Assembly: GCF_900169365.1 (NCBI RefSeq)
Contig: NZ_FXZH01000006.1
Span: forward strand, 62,001 to 126,000
DNA: 64,000 nt
From: Brevibacterium sp. 239c
GTDB taxonomy: Bacteria; Actinomycetota; Actinomycetes; Actinomycetales; Brevibacteriaceae
Direction of reading: 5' to 3'
Made by a program: the position numbers and the translations under genes. The stretch's first letter is position 1. The number at the start of each line of letters is the position of its first letter. Below, in pieces: positions 8,643 to 15,980 of the stretch. The notes beneath the pieces are model-generated. The model ran no database searches and was not told where the DNA came from. It saw only the letters and a program-made list of their open reading frames with translations.

Positions 8643-8918
8643 ATGGGTTTCATCGCATATTTGGTACTCGGACTCATTGCCGGCGCCATCGCAAAAGCGA
8701 TTCTTCCCGGTAAGCAAGGCGGCGGCCTGATCGCCACACTCATCATCGGCGTCATCGGCGCCATGCTGGGAGGTTGGATCGGCGGTGCGATCTTCGGCGC
8801 CGAAATGGACAAGTTCTTCTCGCTCTCCACCTGGCTGTGCGCAATCGGCGGTTCGCTGATCGTGCTCGTCATCTGGGGCTTCATCACCAACAAGATGGGA
8901 AAGAAGAAGGTCGACTGA
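8643..8918 (+). CDS. GlsB/YeaQ/YmgE-family stress membrane protein
   Basis: 91 aa, with three Gly/Ile-rich membrane segments at about 3-20, 28-48 and 62-80, and a positively charged end (KMGKKKVD). This is the transglycosylase-associated GlsB/YeaQ family, small membrane proteins linked to envelope stress. Members often sit beside Asp23/Gls24 genes, as here. The ATG at 8643 is preferred over an upstream in-frame ATG at 8586, because the hydrophobic protein begins at once and AAGGGA lies 10 bases before it. Transcription probably starts from the ECF-type promoter at 8497-8532 and ends at the hairpin at 8973-9010. The biochemical role is unknown. Confidence 0.88.
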   Translation: MGFIAYLVLGLIAGAIAKAILPGKQGGGLIATLIIGVIGAMLGGWIGGAIFGAEMDKFFSLSTWLCAIGGSLIVLVIWGFITNKMGKKKVD

Positions 8919-8972
8919 TCACGCTTGATCACACGCTGAAACGTGCGGGACTCAACACCATTTGAGCCCGAA

Positions 8973-9010
8973 CAGAGTGCCGGAACCCGTCAGCGGGCTC
9001 CGGCACTCTG
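8973..9010. terminator. Hairpin terminator between convergent glsB-like and Asp23-like genes
   Basis: Arms 8973-8984 and 8999-9010 pair over 12 bp, then one A/C mismatch, then CCCG/CGGG, around a TCAG loop. It lies in the 157-base gap between converging genes and can serve both strands. Confidence 0.7.
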
Positions 9011-9075
9011 CTATTCACGAACCGCACCGAAGCACACCACCCAGCCGCCTGACAGGCGACAAGGCGACGCTGCGC

Positions 9076-9423
9076 TCAGCCCCTGCTGACGACGCGCAGA
9101 TCGATGTCGAGTCGTCCGCCGGCCTCCACGGCCCCGCGTGCGATGTCGGCCTCGACGACCGAGAAGATCTCATCGACAACCTCGGCGACCGAGCGGGTGT
9201 GGTCAAGGTGGGCATCGATCTTTACCTTCACTCTGTCACCGCCCCGAGTCACATCGACACCCACAGGTTCACCGCCGGTGCGGCGCAGCACCTTGGCTGT
9301 GGCGGTGGCGACCAGGGCATGAAGTCCCGGGGCCAGCGCCCTGACACCGTCGATCGAGGTCACAGAGTCCGCGAGCCGCAGGGACTCCACAATCTCCTCG
9401 TCACGTTCAGTCAACGTACACAT
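9076..9423 (-). CDS. Small Asp23-like protein, third gene of the ECF sigma operon
   Basis: About 115 aa, soluble. The sequence alternates beta-strand and helix and has an Asp23/Gls24-like rhythm: a predicted helix near the N-terminus, then strands GGEPVGVDVT and DRVKVKIDAHL, a helix, and a closing strand LDIDLRVVS. The similarity is by pattern only and is weak. The start is uncertain: ATG 9432, ATG 9423 or TTG 9414 are in frame. The TTG has the best Shine-Dalgarno (GAGG nine bases before), while 9423 is a conservative choice. It overlaps the end of the preceding gene, so the sigma factor and both small proteins are co-translated. It may sit at the membrane with the AmaP-like proteins encoded at 11658-12817. 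Confidence 0.65.
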   Translation of the reverse strand: MCTLTERDEEIVESLRLADSVTSIDGVRALAPGLHALVATATAKVLRRTGGEPVGVDVTRGGDRVKVKIDAHLDHTRSVAEVVDEIFSVVEADIARGAVEAGGRLDIDLRVVSRG

Positions 9424-9901
9424 CCTCAGCATTGATATCGATCCGTGCCGCGGGGATCCCCAATTCGGCCAGGATCGCGGCGGATACGGATCGGCGAATC
9501 ACATCGGCGGTGGAGGCGAAGGAGATGCCGGCGCGCATGGCCACTGTCAACGACACCGTCGCCGCACTGCCTTCGGGAACACCGGCGGGCTCGACATCAA
9601 CGCTGCGGGCCCGGATCCCGTCCACCGAGTCGACGGCGTTGCGCACAATCGACCGCACCGAGGCGGTGGAGATTGCGAACGGATGCCCATGCTCGGTCTG
9701 CAGATGGGTGGAGGGGCCCCGGTACAGGTCGTCTCTGACCAGCTGGAGGATGCGCTCACGAACACCCGCGGTGTCTTCAGGTTCGGGTTGGAACGTGCTC
9801 ATGTATTCGTCGATGACACCGCGAAGCTGGTCGTCTGTCTCCTGGTGGGACTCGGAGCTCGTCGGATCGGGTTCAGTGCCGGAGCTGACATGTTCGTTCA
9901 T
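9407..9901 (-). CDS. Asp23/Gls24-like protein, second gene of the ECF sigma operon
   Basis: 164 aa. The N-terminal 60 residues are acidic and hydrophilic. The C-terminal 90 residues follow the Asp23/Gls24 pattern: a helix SVRSIVRNAVDSVDGI, then strands with SAATVSLTVAMRAG, a helix STADVIRRSVSAAIL, and a closing INAEDVYVD strand. The ATG at 9901 overlaps the sigma factor stop by four bases (ATGA) and has GGAAGG six bases before it; another ATG at 9907 is possible. The position directly behind an ECF sigma gene is where an anti-sigma factor is usually found, so this protein could modulate the sigma factor. That role is inference. Confidence 0.72.
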   Translation of the reverse strand: MNEHVSSGTEPDPTSSESHQETDDQLRGVIDEYMSTFQPEPEDTAGVRERILQLVRDDLYRGPSTHLQTEHGHPFAISTASVRSIVRNAVDSVDGIRARSVDVEPAGVPEGSAATVSLTVAMRAGISFASTADVIRRSVSAAILAELGIPAARIDINAEDVYVD

Positions 9902-10461
9902 GTCCATCCTTCCATCCCCTCCATGATGGCAGTGCGGGCCCTGTGGATACGGCCACGCACACTGCCTTCGCTGATGCCCAGAGTTTTGGCCACCTCGGCG
10001 TAGCTGAGGCCTTCCATCTGGTGGAGCACCCAGGTTACTCGCTGTTCCGATGAGAGCGTCTGGAGAACGGCTGAGAAATGCTGCAGAGCGGTACGCGCCT
10101 CGACGGACTTCTCCACCGATACCCGCCCGTCCGCGTGGATGCTCATATCGTCGGGGTCCTGCACATCCGAGGGCCTGGCCATCCTCCTGCGCAACAGGTC
10201 GGTGCACTTGTTCGATGCCAGTCGGTAGATCCATGTTCCGAACGCGGCTGGCTCGGACAGAGCATTCAGCGACTTCCACGCCTGGACCAGCGTGTCCTGC
10301 ACAACGTCTTCCGCATCATGTCGGTCACCGAGCGTACGCAGGCAGAATCGCAGGAGCTTCGTCTCATATCGATCAACCAACGCTTCGAAGGCATCGATAT
10401 CGCCCTCTCTCGCACGCACGACGAGGGTGACGATATCGAACCGATCATCGTGCCTTGTCAT
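9898..10461 (-). CDS. ECF-type RNA polymerase sigma factor
   Basis: 187 aa. Region 2 (about 25-92) includes the helix DAEDVVQDTLVQAWKSL and the -10 recognition sequence FGTWIYRLASNKCTDLLRR. Region 4 (about 130-182) has the helix-turn-helix GLSYAEVAKTLGISEGSVRGRIHRAR, which contacts the -35. There is no region 1 or 3, as in ECF factors. The ATG at 10461 (MTRHDDRFD) is chosen; an upstream in-frame ATG at 10551 would add 30 residues of unlikely composition running into the promoter region. It is followed by two overlapping Asp23-like genes and faces the Asp23/AmaP operon. The promoter pair at 8497 and 10557 is its predicted target. No recognisable ZAS anti-sigma factor is adjacent. Confidence 0.92.
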   Translation of the reverse strand: MTRHDDRFDIVTLVVRAREGDIDAFEALVDRYETKLLRFCLRTLGDRHDAEDVVQDTLVQAWKSLNALSEPAAFGTWIYRLASNKCTDLLRRRMARPSDVQDPDDMSIHADGRVSVEKSVEARTALQHFSAVLQTLSSEQRVTWVLHQMEGLSYAEVAKTLGISEGSVRGRIHRARTAIMEGMEGWT

Positions 10462-10556
10462 ATCCACATCGTATGCGACTGCAACCGTAATAAGGACGAA
10501 CACCGCGCCCCGGAATGTCCCTTCGGAGTCGGCACAGGAATTTTTCTGCACACGTG

Positions 10557-10592
10557 CGTGAGGATCGCAGCCAGTCCGCGTCTGTACTGATG
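10557..10592 (+). promoter_or_regulatory. ECF sigma-type promoter of the Asp23/AmaP operon
   Basis: CGTGAGG (10557-10563), 15 bases, then CGTCTGTAC (10579-10587), one variable base and GATG. This is identical in both blocks and in spacing to the element before the glsB-like gene at 8497. It lies about 37 bases before the ATG at 10624, on the correct strand. Confidence 0.72.
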
Positions 10593-10623
10593 AAAGCGCA
10601 ATCGAAACGATAAGGAAATAGAA

Positions 10624-11091
10624 ATGCCTGAAGCCAAGCAGTCCACCGTTTCCCAGCAGTCCACGGCCGAGGATTCGGTGCGCAGCCCTCTCATCACCGA
10701 CATGGGCGACACCACGATCGCCGAGAACGTCGTCGCCAAGCTCTCCGGCATCGCTGCACGTGAGGTTCCCGGCGTCTACAGCATGGGAACCGCGGCCCGC
10801 CGCGCTTTCGACACCCTTACCGACCGCATCCCCGGCTCGCAGACCAACGTCTCCGGCGGCGTCTCTGTTGAGAAGGGTGAGAAGCAGACCGCGATCGACC
10901 TCACCATCGTCGTCGAGTACGGCACCTCAATCGTCGAGGTCGCCGAGGCGATCCGCCGCAACGTCATCCGCGCCGTCGAGCAGGGCACCGGCCTGCAGGT
11001 CGTCGAGGTCAACATCGAGGTCACCGACGTCCACCTCCCGGGCGATGACGATGACCAGCAGAGTTCCGGCGACACCGTCGAACTCAACTGA
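10624..11091 (+). CDS. Asp23/Gls24-family envelope stress response protein
   Basis: 155 aa with a full Asp23 domain at about 35-140: MGDTTIAENVVAKLSGI, then VPGVYSMG, the strand AIDLTIVVEYG, the helix IVEVAEAIRRNVIRAVEQ and the strand VVEVNIEVTDVHLP. The start has AAGGAAAT before it. In Staphylococcus, Asp23 is an abundant protein tethered to the membrane by AmaP and linked to cell-wall stress; AmaP-like genes follow here. It heads a five-gene operon (10624-12817) with short gaps or overlaps, under the ECF-type promoter at 10557. The acidic C-terminal tail (GDDDDQQSS) is typical of the actinobacterial forms. Confidence 0.92.
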   Translation: MPEAKQSTVSQQSTAEDSVRSPLITDMGDTTIAENVVAKLSGIAAREVPGVYSMGTAARRAFDTLTDRIPGSQTNVSGGVSVEKGEKQTAIDLTIVVEYGTSIVEVAEAIRRNVIRAVEQGTGLQVVEVNIEVTDVHLPGDDDDQQSSGDTVELN

Positions 11092-11105
11092 AACGAAGGA
11101 TTGTC

Positions 11106-11288
11106 ATGTCGAAAACACTCGTCGGCCTGCTTGTCGGTCTGACGCTGGGCATCGTTGCGTACTTCGGAGGATTCCTCGCATTCCTCATCGTTGCCATCTG
11201 CGGCGGACTTGGCCTGGTCATCGGCCTCGTCCTCGACGGGCGCCTCGATCTCAGCGCGCTCAGTTCGCGATCGACGACCCGGAGGTAG
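11106..11288 (+). CDS. Small DUF2273-like membrane protein
   Basis: 60 aa with two hydrophobic segments (about 4-20 and 22-43) and a basic, Ser/Arg-rich end. GAAGGA precedes the ATG. Gls24/Asp23 operons commonly carry such a small two-helix protein (DUF2273 type) beside Asp23. Its stop region contains the GGAGG that serves the next gene. It is probably part of the membrane platform for the Asp23 proteins; the family assignment rests on size, topology and position. Confidence 0.75.
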   Translation: MSKTLVGLLVGLTLGIVAYFGGFLAFLIVAICGGLGLVIGLVLDGRLDLSALSSRSTTRR

Positions 11289-11292
11289 CATC

Positions 11293-11661
11293 GTGGCTTC
11301 ATCACGTGGTGGCCTCACGATCGCTGACCGGGTCATCGAGAAGACGGCCTCCCAGATCCTCAAGGGCCTGCCCGGGGTCGGCGGCGCGAAGTCGGGCCTG
11401 TTCAGGTTCGGTTCGAACGCTGACCTCGACAGCCGCCCCAGCGTGGATGTGACCCTGTCGGGTCGCAGCTGCACCCTCGAGGTCGAGTTGGGCCTGGCGT
11501 ACCCGTCCCCCATCACCGAGGCGACCGAATCGGTCCGTCGTCGTCTGAGCACCGATGTCGAAGCACTCACCGGGGTCAACGTCCGTCAGGTCGATGTCAC
11601 GGTCAAATGGCTCAAACCCCACACCTCGGGGTCCGGAAGCTCAGTGAGGAATCTGCAATGA
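11293..11661 (+). CDS. Asp23/Gls24-like protein, GTG start
   Basis: 122 aa, starting at GTG 11293 with a strong GGAGG seven bases upstream. The usable reading frame is open further upstream, but that part overlaps the preceding gene and lacks a ribosome binding site. The pattern is Asp23-like: a helix GLTIADRVIEKTASQIL, a glycine-rich turn, the strand PSVDVTLSGRSCTLEVELGL, a helix ITEATESVRRRLSTDV and a strand VRQVDVTVKWL. Second Asp23-type protein of this operon. The next gene overlaps it by four bases. Confidence 0.78.
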   Translation: MASSRGGLTIADRVIEKTASQILKGLPGVGGAKSGLFRFGSNADLDSRPSVDVTLSGRSCTLEVELGLAYPSPITEATESVRRRLSTDVEALTGVNVRQVDVTVKWLKPHTSGSGSSVRNLQ

Positions 11662-12227
11662 GTCCACGCTTGTTTCGGTCACGCCCTGCACGCATCATGC
11701 CTGCCGTCATCGTCTCCCTCATCATCCTGGCCCTTGCAGTGGGCCTCGGATGGGCAGCGATCGCCGCAATCGCAGTCGGCGGCTCTGGTGACTCGGCGCT
11801 TACGTCCGGGTTCTCCGGGTTCACCGACCTCGGCGCCGCACAGTGGGGTACCGCAGCGGTCATCGCGGTGGGAGCCGCCCTGCTGATCCTGGGCCTGATC
11901 TTCACGATCGCTGGTATCTCTCCCGGCGCCAAGCGCATCATCGGCTACCGGGCCGAGGCGACCGAGCACATCGGACGCCTCGAAGTCGTTCTGCCGACCT
12001 CGGCACTGTCGAACCTGGCGGCCGCCGCCGCGGACTCCGTCGACGGGGTCTCGAGCGTGCGCGCTGCATCAAACGCTTCGTCGACGAACATCACCTTCTC
12101 CACCCCGGTGCGTGACAATGACCAGATCCGTGCTGAGGTCGACGCCGCTGTCTCGCAGCGCTTCAGCCAGATTGCATTCGACCGAACGCCGACAGTCAAG
12201 GTGCGCGCACAGAGGAGGCAAGCATGA
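11658..12227 (+). CDS. AmaP/DUF6286-like membrane anchor protein
   Basis: 189 aa. The ATG at 11658 overlaps the upstream stop (ATGA). Two membrane segments, at about 13-40 and 70-95, enclose a short external loop. A cytoplasmic C-terminal domain of about 85 residues (ATEHIGRLEVVLPTS onward) has an Asp23-like strand-helix pattern ending in TPTVKVRAQRRQA. This resembles the alkaline-shock membrane anchor AmaP, which recruits Asp23 to the membrane. It is translationally coupled to its neighbours on both sides. Confidence 0.78.
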   Translation: MSPRLFRSRPARIMPAVIVSLIILALAVGLGWAAIAAIAVGGSGDSALTSGFSGFTDLGAAQWGTAAVIAVGAALLILGLIFTIAGISPGAKRIIGYRAEATEHIGRLEVVLPTSALSNLAAAAADSVDGVSSVRAASNASSTNITFSTPVRDNDQIRAEVDAAVSQRFSQIAFDRTPTVKVRAQRRQA

Positions 12228-12817
12228 GACGCATGGCAGCAGGCGCCAACAGGACCGGCCTCATCATCGTCGGTCTGCTCTGCCTCATCGTCGGAGTCGC
12301 CGTACTCTCGATCAGCCTCGGCCTGGCCCCCGCCCTTGCACCCGGGCTGACCCCCGATGGTCAGCTGCAGCCGGTCGCCGCCGTCCTCGCATTGCCGTTC
12401 TCGGCTGTCATCGCTCTGGTGGTGGCAGTCCTCCTCGTGGTCATCGGCATCCGGTGGCTTGCTGCGCAGGTGCCGCGGAAAGATTCTGCAAAGCCGCTGC
12501 GCATGCAGGAAGATGCTCGGACCGGAGTGACCACGGTCAATGCCAATGTCATCGCTGCGGCTGTGGTCGACGATCTCGAGCTCACTCCCGAGGTCGTGGA
12601 TGCCCAGGCCATTCTGCGAGGAACAGCCCGCAGCCCCGAGCTGCTCCTCCATGTCGACGTCGATGAGCGAGCAGATATCGATGCGGTCGTCGCCGACATC
12701 TCCGATCGCGTGACCCACAACTGCAGTCAGGCTCTCGGAGTTCCGCTTTCCGCCGTGGGAGTGGAGATCGGCATCGCCAGGTCACGTCAGAGAAAGCAGC
12801 GCAGTGTTCAGCTGTGA
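12224..12817 (+). CDS. AmaP-family alkaline shock membrane anchor protein
   Basis: 197 aa, with membrane segments at about 12-35 and 52-80 and a cytoplasmic domain of about 110 residues ending in a basic tail (ARSRQRKQRSVQL). The start overlaps the previous stop by four bases, with GAGGAGG upstream. It is a paralogue in layout of the preceding gene, so the operon ends with two membrane anchors for its Asp23 partners. The soluble half repeats the Asp23-like alternation of strands and helices. Transcription probably ends at the hairpin at 12857-12891. Confidence 0.78.
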   Translation: MRRMAAGANRTGLIIVGLLCLIVGVAVLSISLGLAPALAPGLTPDGQLQPVAAVLALPFSAVIALVVAVLLVVIGIRWLAAQVPRKDSAKPLRMQEDARTGVTTVNANVIAAAVVDDLELTPEVVDAQAILRGTARSPELLLHVDVDERADIDAVVADISDRVTHNCSQALGVPLSAVGVEIGIARSRQRKQRSVQL

Positions 12818-12856
12818 CGAAGCTCAGACGGCAGGGTCTCAGATGTGAATGACAAA

Positions 12857-12891
12857 GACCCCGGGGCGCGTAATCGCGACATCCCGGGGTC
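12857..12891 (+). terminator. Hairpin after the Asp23 operon
   Basis: Arms 12857-12865 (GACCCCGGG) and 12883-12891 (CCCGGGGTC) pair over 9 bp, with a 17-base loop and no clear T-run. The rest of the gap 12818-13142 between this operon and the convergent SDR gene is AT-richer towards 12970-13135 and shows no gene. Confidence 0.5.
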
Positions 12892-13142
12892 CTCGCAGCA
12901 CTCCCCTCGAGTACCCGGACGCATCCCCATACGTCCGTTATGTTCACCCGATCCCCACCGGGCGAACACCATTATTGGATCACACTTCGATCCTACTTGT
13001 AAAGATTGTTCTGCCCTGTCTGAATCGGGATGGGGAAGTTCAGCGACCCCTCAGACCCGATATAATCCCAGGTCAGAGGGCCAGCTCAAAATAATTCAAG
13101 ACTCAACTTCATGCTGCGCGTCGCAAATCCACTGTTGCAAGC

Positions 13143-13916
13143 TCAGCAATCGTCTCGCCTGCTGAGAGAGAATCCGGCCGATCCCCAGCGCACCAGAGGG
13201 CGGGGAACGAAGCAGGCGATTCGTGCCGCCAATCCGTAGCTCACGCCGGGGATGGAGACCACCTTGCCTTGTCGCGCATCGCGCAGGGATGCGGTGACGA
13301 CCTGCTGCACGCTCAGCCAGATCCAGCCGGGGCCCGGCCGTTCGACGCCGAGGCGTTCATGGAATTCGGTTCTGATGAATCCGGGCAGCACGGCAGTGAC
13401 CGTGACCGGGGTGCCGCGCAGTTCGCCGGCGAGGGCTTCGGTGAAGACCAGGGTCGACATCTTCGACGCTGCGTACTGTCCCATCGTGGTCAGGGCCGCC
13501 ATCGATGAAACGTTGATCAGACCGCCCCTGCCCCTGGTACGCATCTCCTTGACCGCTGCCAGGGAGAGTTCGCGCACCGCCCCGGTGAGCACCATGTCCT
13601 GGTCGTGCAGTTCCGACATCTCCGATTCGAGGAGACCCTGCTTGAGGCCATACCCGGCGTTGTTGATGAGGAGATCGACGGGCGAGGTCTCGATCACGGT
13701 GCGGACGGCGTCGATGCCGGTTCGAGTGGACAGATCGGCCACCACCACCTCGGCGACGGTGCCGTTCTCGGTTTCGATGCTCGTTGCCAGCTCTCGCAGG
13801 CGGCGCTCATCCCGGGCGACGAGAACGAGGTCATACTTCTCGGCGGCGAGACTGAGTGCGTAACCGCGCCCCAGCCCGGAGCTGGCACCGGTGATCAGTG
13901 CGCGCGGTCGCGTCAC
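13143..13916 (-). CDS. Short-chain dehydrogenase/reductase
   Basis: 257 aa classical SDR. It has the cofactor motif TGASSGLG near 9-16, a VARDERR stretch at the end of strand 2 that favours NADP, NNAG near 85-88, a catalytic Ser in INVSSM, and YAASK at about 148-152. The substrate is unknown; the C-terminal part resembles acyl- or keto-group reductases of the DltE/YqjQ type. The GTG start overlaps the stop of the thioesterase-like gene (GTGA), so the two are co-translated and may act on the same acyl substrate. Confidence 0.88.
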   Translation of the reverse strand: MTRPRALITGASSGLGRGYALSLAAEKYDLVLVARDERRLRELATSIETENGTVAEVVVADLSTRTGIDAVRTVIETSPVDLLINNAGYGLKQGLLESEMSELHDQDMVLTGAVRELSLAAVKEMRTRGRGGLINVSSMAALTTMGQYAASKMSTLVFTEALAGELRGTPVTVTAVLPGFIRTEFHERLGVERPGPGWIWLSVQQVVTASLRDARQGKVVSIPGVSYGLAARIACFVPRPLVRWGSAGFSLSRRDDC

Positions 13917-14737
13917 TTCGCGCCTTGGCCCACGCGCACAGTCAGCGACTGCGCCGCGGTTCCGATCGGCCCGTTCATGTCGCTGAGCACACTCGTGGTC
14001 GCGCCACTCCCGGTGGGCCCGAACGCAACCTTCGTGTCGAAGCCGACCCAGCCGGACTCGGGGACCCGGGTGAGGTGGATGGTCAGGTCGACGTTGGGGA
14101 AGAACGTCGTCTTCGGATCCTCTCTCACGGCCAGACCATTGGCTGTGTCGATGAGTTTCACGAACGCAGCGGTTGCGGGGTCGTCCTCACCATCGACGAG
14201 GGGATACGGGGTTCGGAGCCAGGTCCGGGCGAAACCGGGACGGGCATCCGGGAATTGGCCGCCGTCAAGGGAGGCGATGAATCCTCCGCCCCACCGTCCG
14301 GTGAATGGGGTCTCGGGAGCATCTTCGGGCTCCGGCAGCGTCGGCCATTCGTCGCCGAGGACACTCATCGTGTCACTGGGGAGCAGGCGCCAGACCCGGG
14401 CGTGGACGCTCGTGCGCTCCCCGTGACGCATGCTCGCTTCGATGAGTTCGATGGTCCGGCCAGGTCGGATGACATTGACGTCGATGGTGAATTCTCCCGA
14501 ATGGATGACGCCGAGGATGTCGAAGCTGACTCGCGAGACCATCTTGTCCGAGGGCAGCCGGCGTTCGATCTCTGCCAACACCAGCCCGGCGGCCGGGGCC
14601 AGGTGCTGCTCACCCGGCTGCCACGCGCCCTGACTGTGCAGCGTCGAGACGAAGGTCTCCGGCGCCGTGCGCACATAGTAGGAGTCGGGGCAGGCGGCAC
14701 CATCGTGACCGAGGTGTTCATTGAGTGCTTCAGGCAT
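13913..14737 (-). CDS. TesB-like acyl-CoA thioesterase family protein
   Basis: 274 aa, recognised as a double hotdog protein of the acyl-CoA thioesterase type. The N-terminal half has QHLAPAAGLVLAEIER followed by SFDILGVIHSGEF, and the C-terminal half has the LIDTANGLA segment and VDLTIHLTRVPESGWVG, the second hotdog sheet. It probably hydrolyses an acyl-CoA, though catalytic residues cannot be assigned with certainty. First gene of a two-gene operon with the SDR at 13143. Confidence 0.8.
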   Translation of the reverse strand: MPEALNEHLGHDGAACPDSYYVRTAPETFVSTLHSQGAWQPGEQHLAPAAGLVLAEIERRLPSDKMVSRVSFDILGVIHSGEFTIDVNVIRPGRTIELIEASMRHGERTSVHARVWRLLPSDTMSVLGDEWPTLPEPEDAPETPFTGRWGGGFIASLDGGQFPDARPGFARTWLRTPYPLVDGEDDPATAAFVKLIDTANGLAVREDPKTTFFPNVDLTIHLTRVPESGWVGFDTKVAFGPTGSGATTSVLSDMNGPIGTAAQSLTVRVGQGAK

Positions 14738-14872
14738 GACCCCAGATTATCGGTACCTCACCGGCGCCGAGGTGATGGGGCCGGTGAGTGCGTCATCTGC
14801 CGGCTCCGGCCTGCTGAGTTTGGTTTGTGCTCTGAGCTTGGGCCTGCGGCCGGGACAGCTTAGGGTGGGAGC

Positions 14873-15664
14873 GTGAGAATCGCGAGCTGGAATGTGAACT
14901 CGATCCGCGCCCGACATGACAGAATCGGTGCTTGGCTGGATCGCTCAGACGTCGACGTCCTGGCCATCCAGGAACTCAAGTGCAAGGATGAGCAGTTCCC
15001 CGGGGACCTGTTCACATCCCGGGGCTATGAGGTCAGCTTCCACGGCCTCAATCAGTGGAATGGTGTGGCGATCGCCTCTCGAGTGGGCATTGAGGATCCC
15101 GAGATCGGGTTCGCCGGCATCCCTTCGTTCGGTGAAGAGCCCGTGGTCGAGGCCCGTGCCCTGTCGGCCACCTGCGGCGGAGTCAGAGTGTATTCGCTCT
15201 ATGTGCCCAATGGTCGCGAAGTCGACCATCCGCACTACGCCTATAAGCTCGAATGGTATCGGGCACTGAGTGCCGATATCGCTGCACAGCTCGGCGATGA
15301 TCCCGATAAGAAACTCGTCCTCTGCGGGGACTTCAATGTCGCACCTCTGGATGAAGATGTCTGGGACATGGAGGAATTCGAGGGAGCCACCCACGTCTCG
15401 GAACCTGAACGTCAGGCTTTCAACACTCTCCTGGACGCAGGACTCACGGAGGTCACCAGGCAGTTCACTCCCGGCCCTGGGGTCTACACCTTCTGGGACT
15501 ACCAGCGGCTGGCCTTCCCCAAGAAGAAGGGCATGCGCATCGACTTCGAACTCGCCTCACCGTCCCTGGCAGCGCAGGCCACGGGCGCAGAGATCGACCG
15601 TGAGGAGCGCAAGGGCAAGGGTGCGTCCGATCACGCTCCCGTCATCGTCGACTACGAGGTGTGA
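14873..15664 (+). CDS. xthA: Exodeoxyribonuclease III / AP endonuclease
   Basis: 263 aa Mg-dependent DNA repair enzyme of the EEP family that cuts at abasic sites and trims 3' ends. Visible motifs: WNVNSIRAR near 6-14, QELKCKD near 34-40 with the metal-binding Glu, the tyrosine segment VYSLYVPNG near 107-115, GDFNVAP near 149-155 and the terminal catalytic SDHAPVIVDYE. The start is GTG 14873, with GGGTGGGA just upstream. It is monocistronic, divergent from the thioesterase gene. Length is as expected for the family. Confidence 0.94.
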   Translation: MRIASWNVNSIRARHDRIGAWLDRSDVDVLAIQELKCKDEQFPGDLFTSRGYEVSFHGLNQWNGVAIASRVGIEDPEIGFAGIPSFGEEPVVEARALSATCGGVRVYSLYVPNGREVDHPHYAYKLEWYRALSADIAAQLGDDPDKKLVLCGDFNVAPLDEDVWDMEEFEGATHVSEPERQAFNTLLDAGLTEVTRQFTPGPGVYTFWDYQRLAFPKKKGMRIDFELASPSLAAQATGAEIDREERKGKGASDHAPVIVDYEV

Positions 15665-15980
15665 GCCGCGGCTTCAGCACCGCGTTAGCGGCCCCAGACA
15701 GACCGGGCGCCCTCCCCGGTCGAGCCTCGACCCCACAGCTGTCTCCGCGATCCCCTCTCTCCGCCGCAGAGCAGCATTGACGAAACACCACTTCACCAGT
15801 GATCCTAAGAACAACGTGTCGCCGCTCATTTCCCATTAGCGAGCAAAGACATCGCTGAACACAGACTTAGTGAAAATCACAGCGACGCTACATTGAGTAA
15901 CCAGAATTCGAGCATAGAGATCGGATACATTACTTAGTGGTAGATAATCCCTGAATCCCCACTGCCAGAGGTCCCCAACC
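15665..15980. other. Intergenic region, promoter of the LuxR regulator
   Basis: 316 bases without a convincing gene. The second half (about 15790-15950) is AT-richer and contains a GATAAT box at 15943-15948, a candidate -10 about 33 bases before the ATG at 15981. No hairpin terminator for xthA is evident. Confidence 0.35.
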
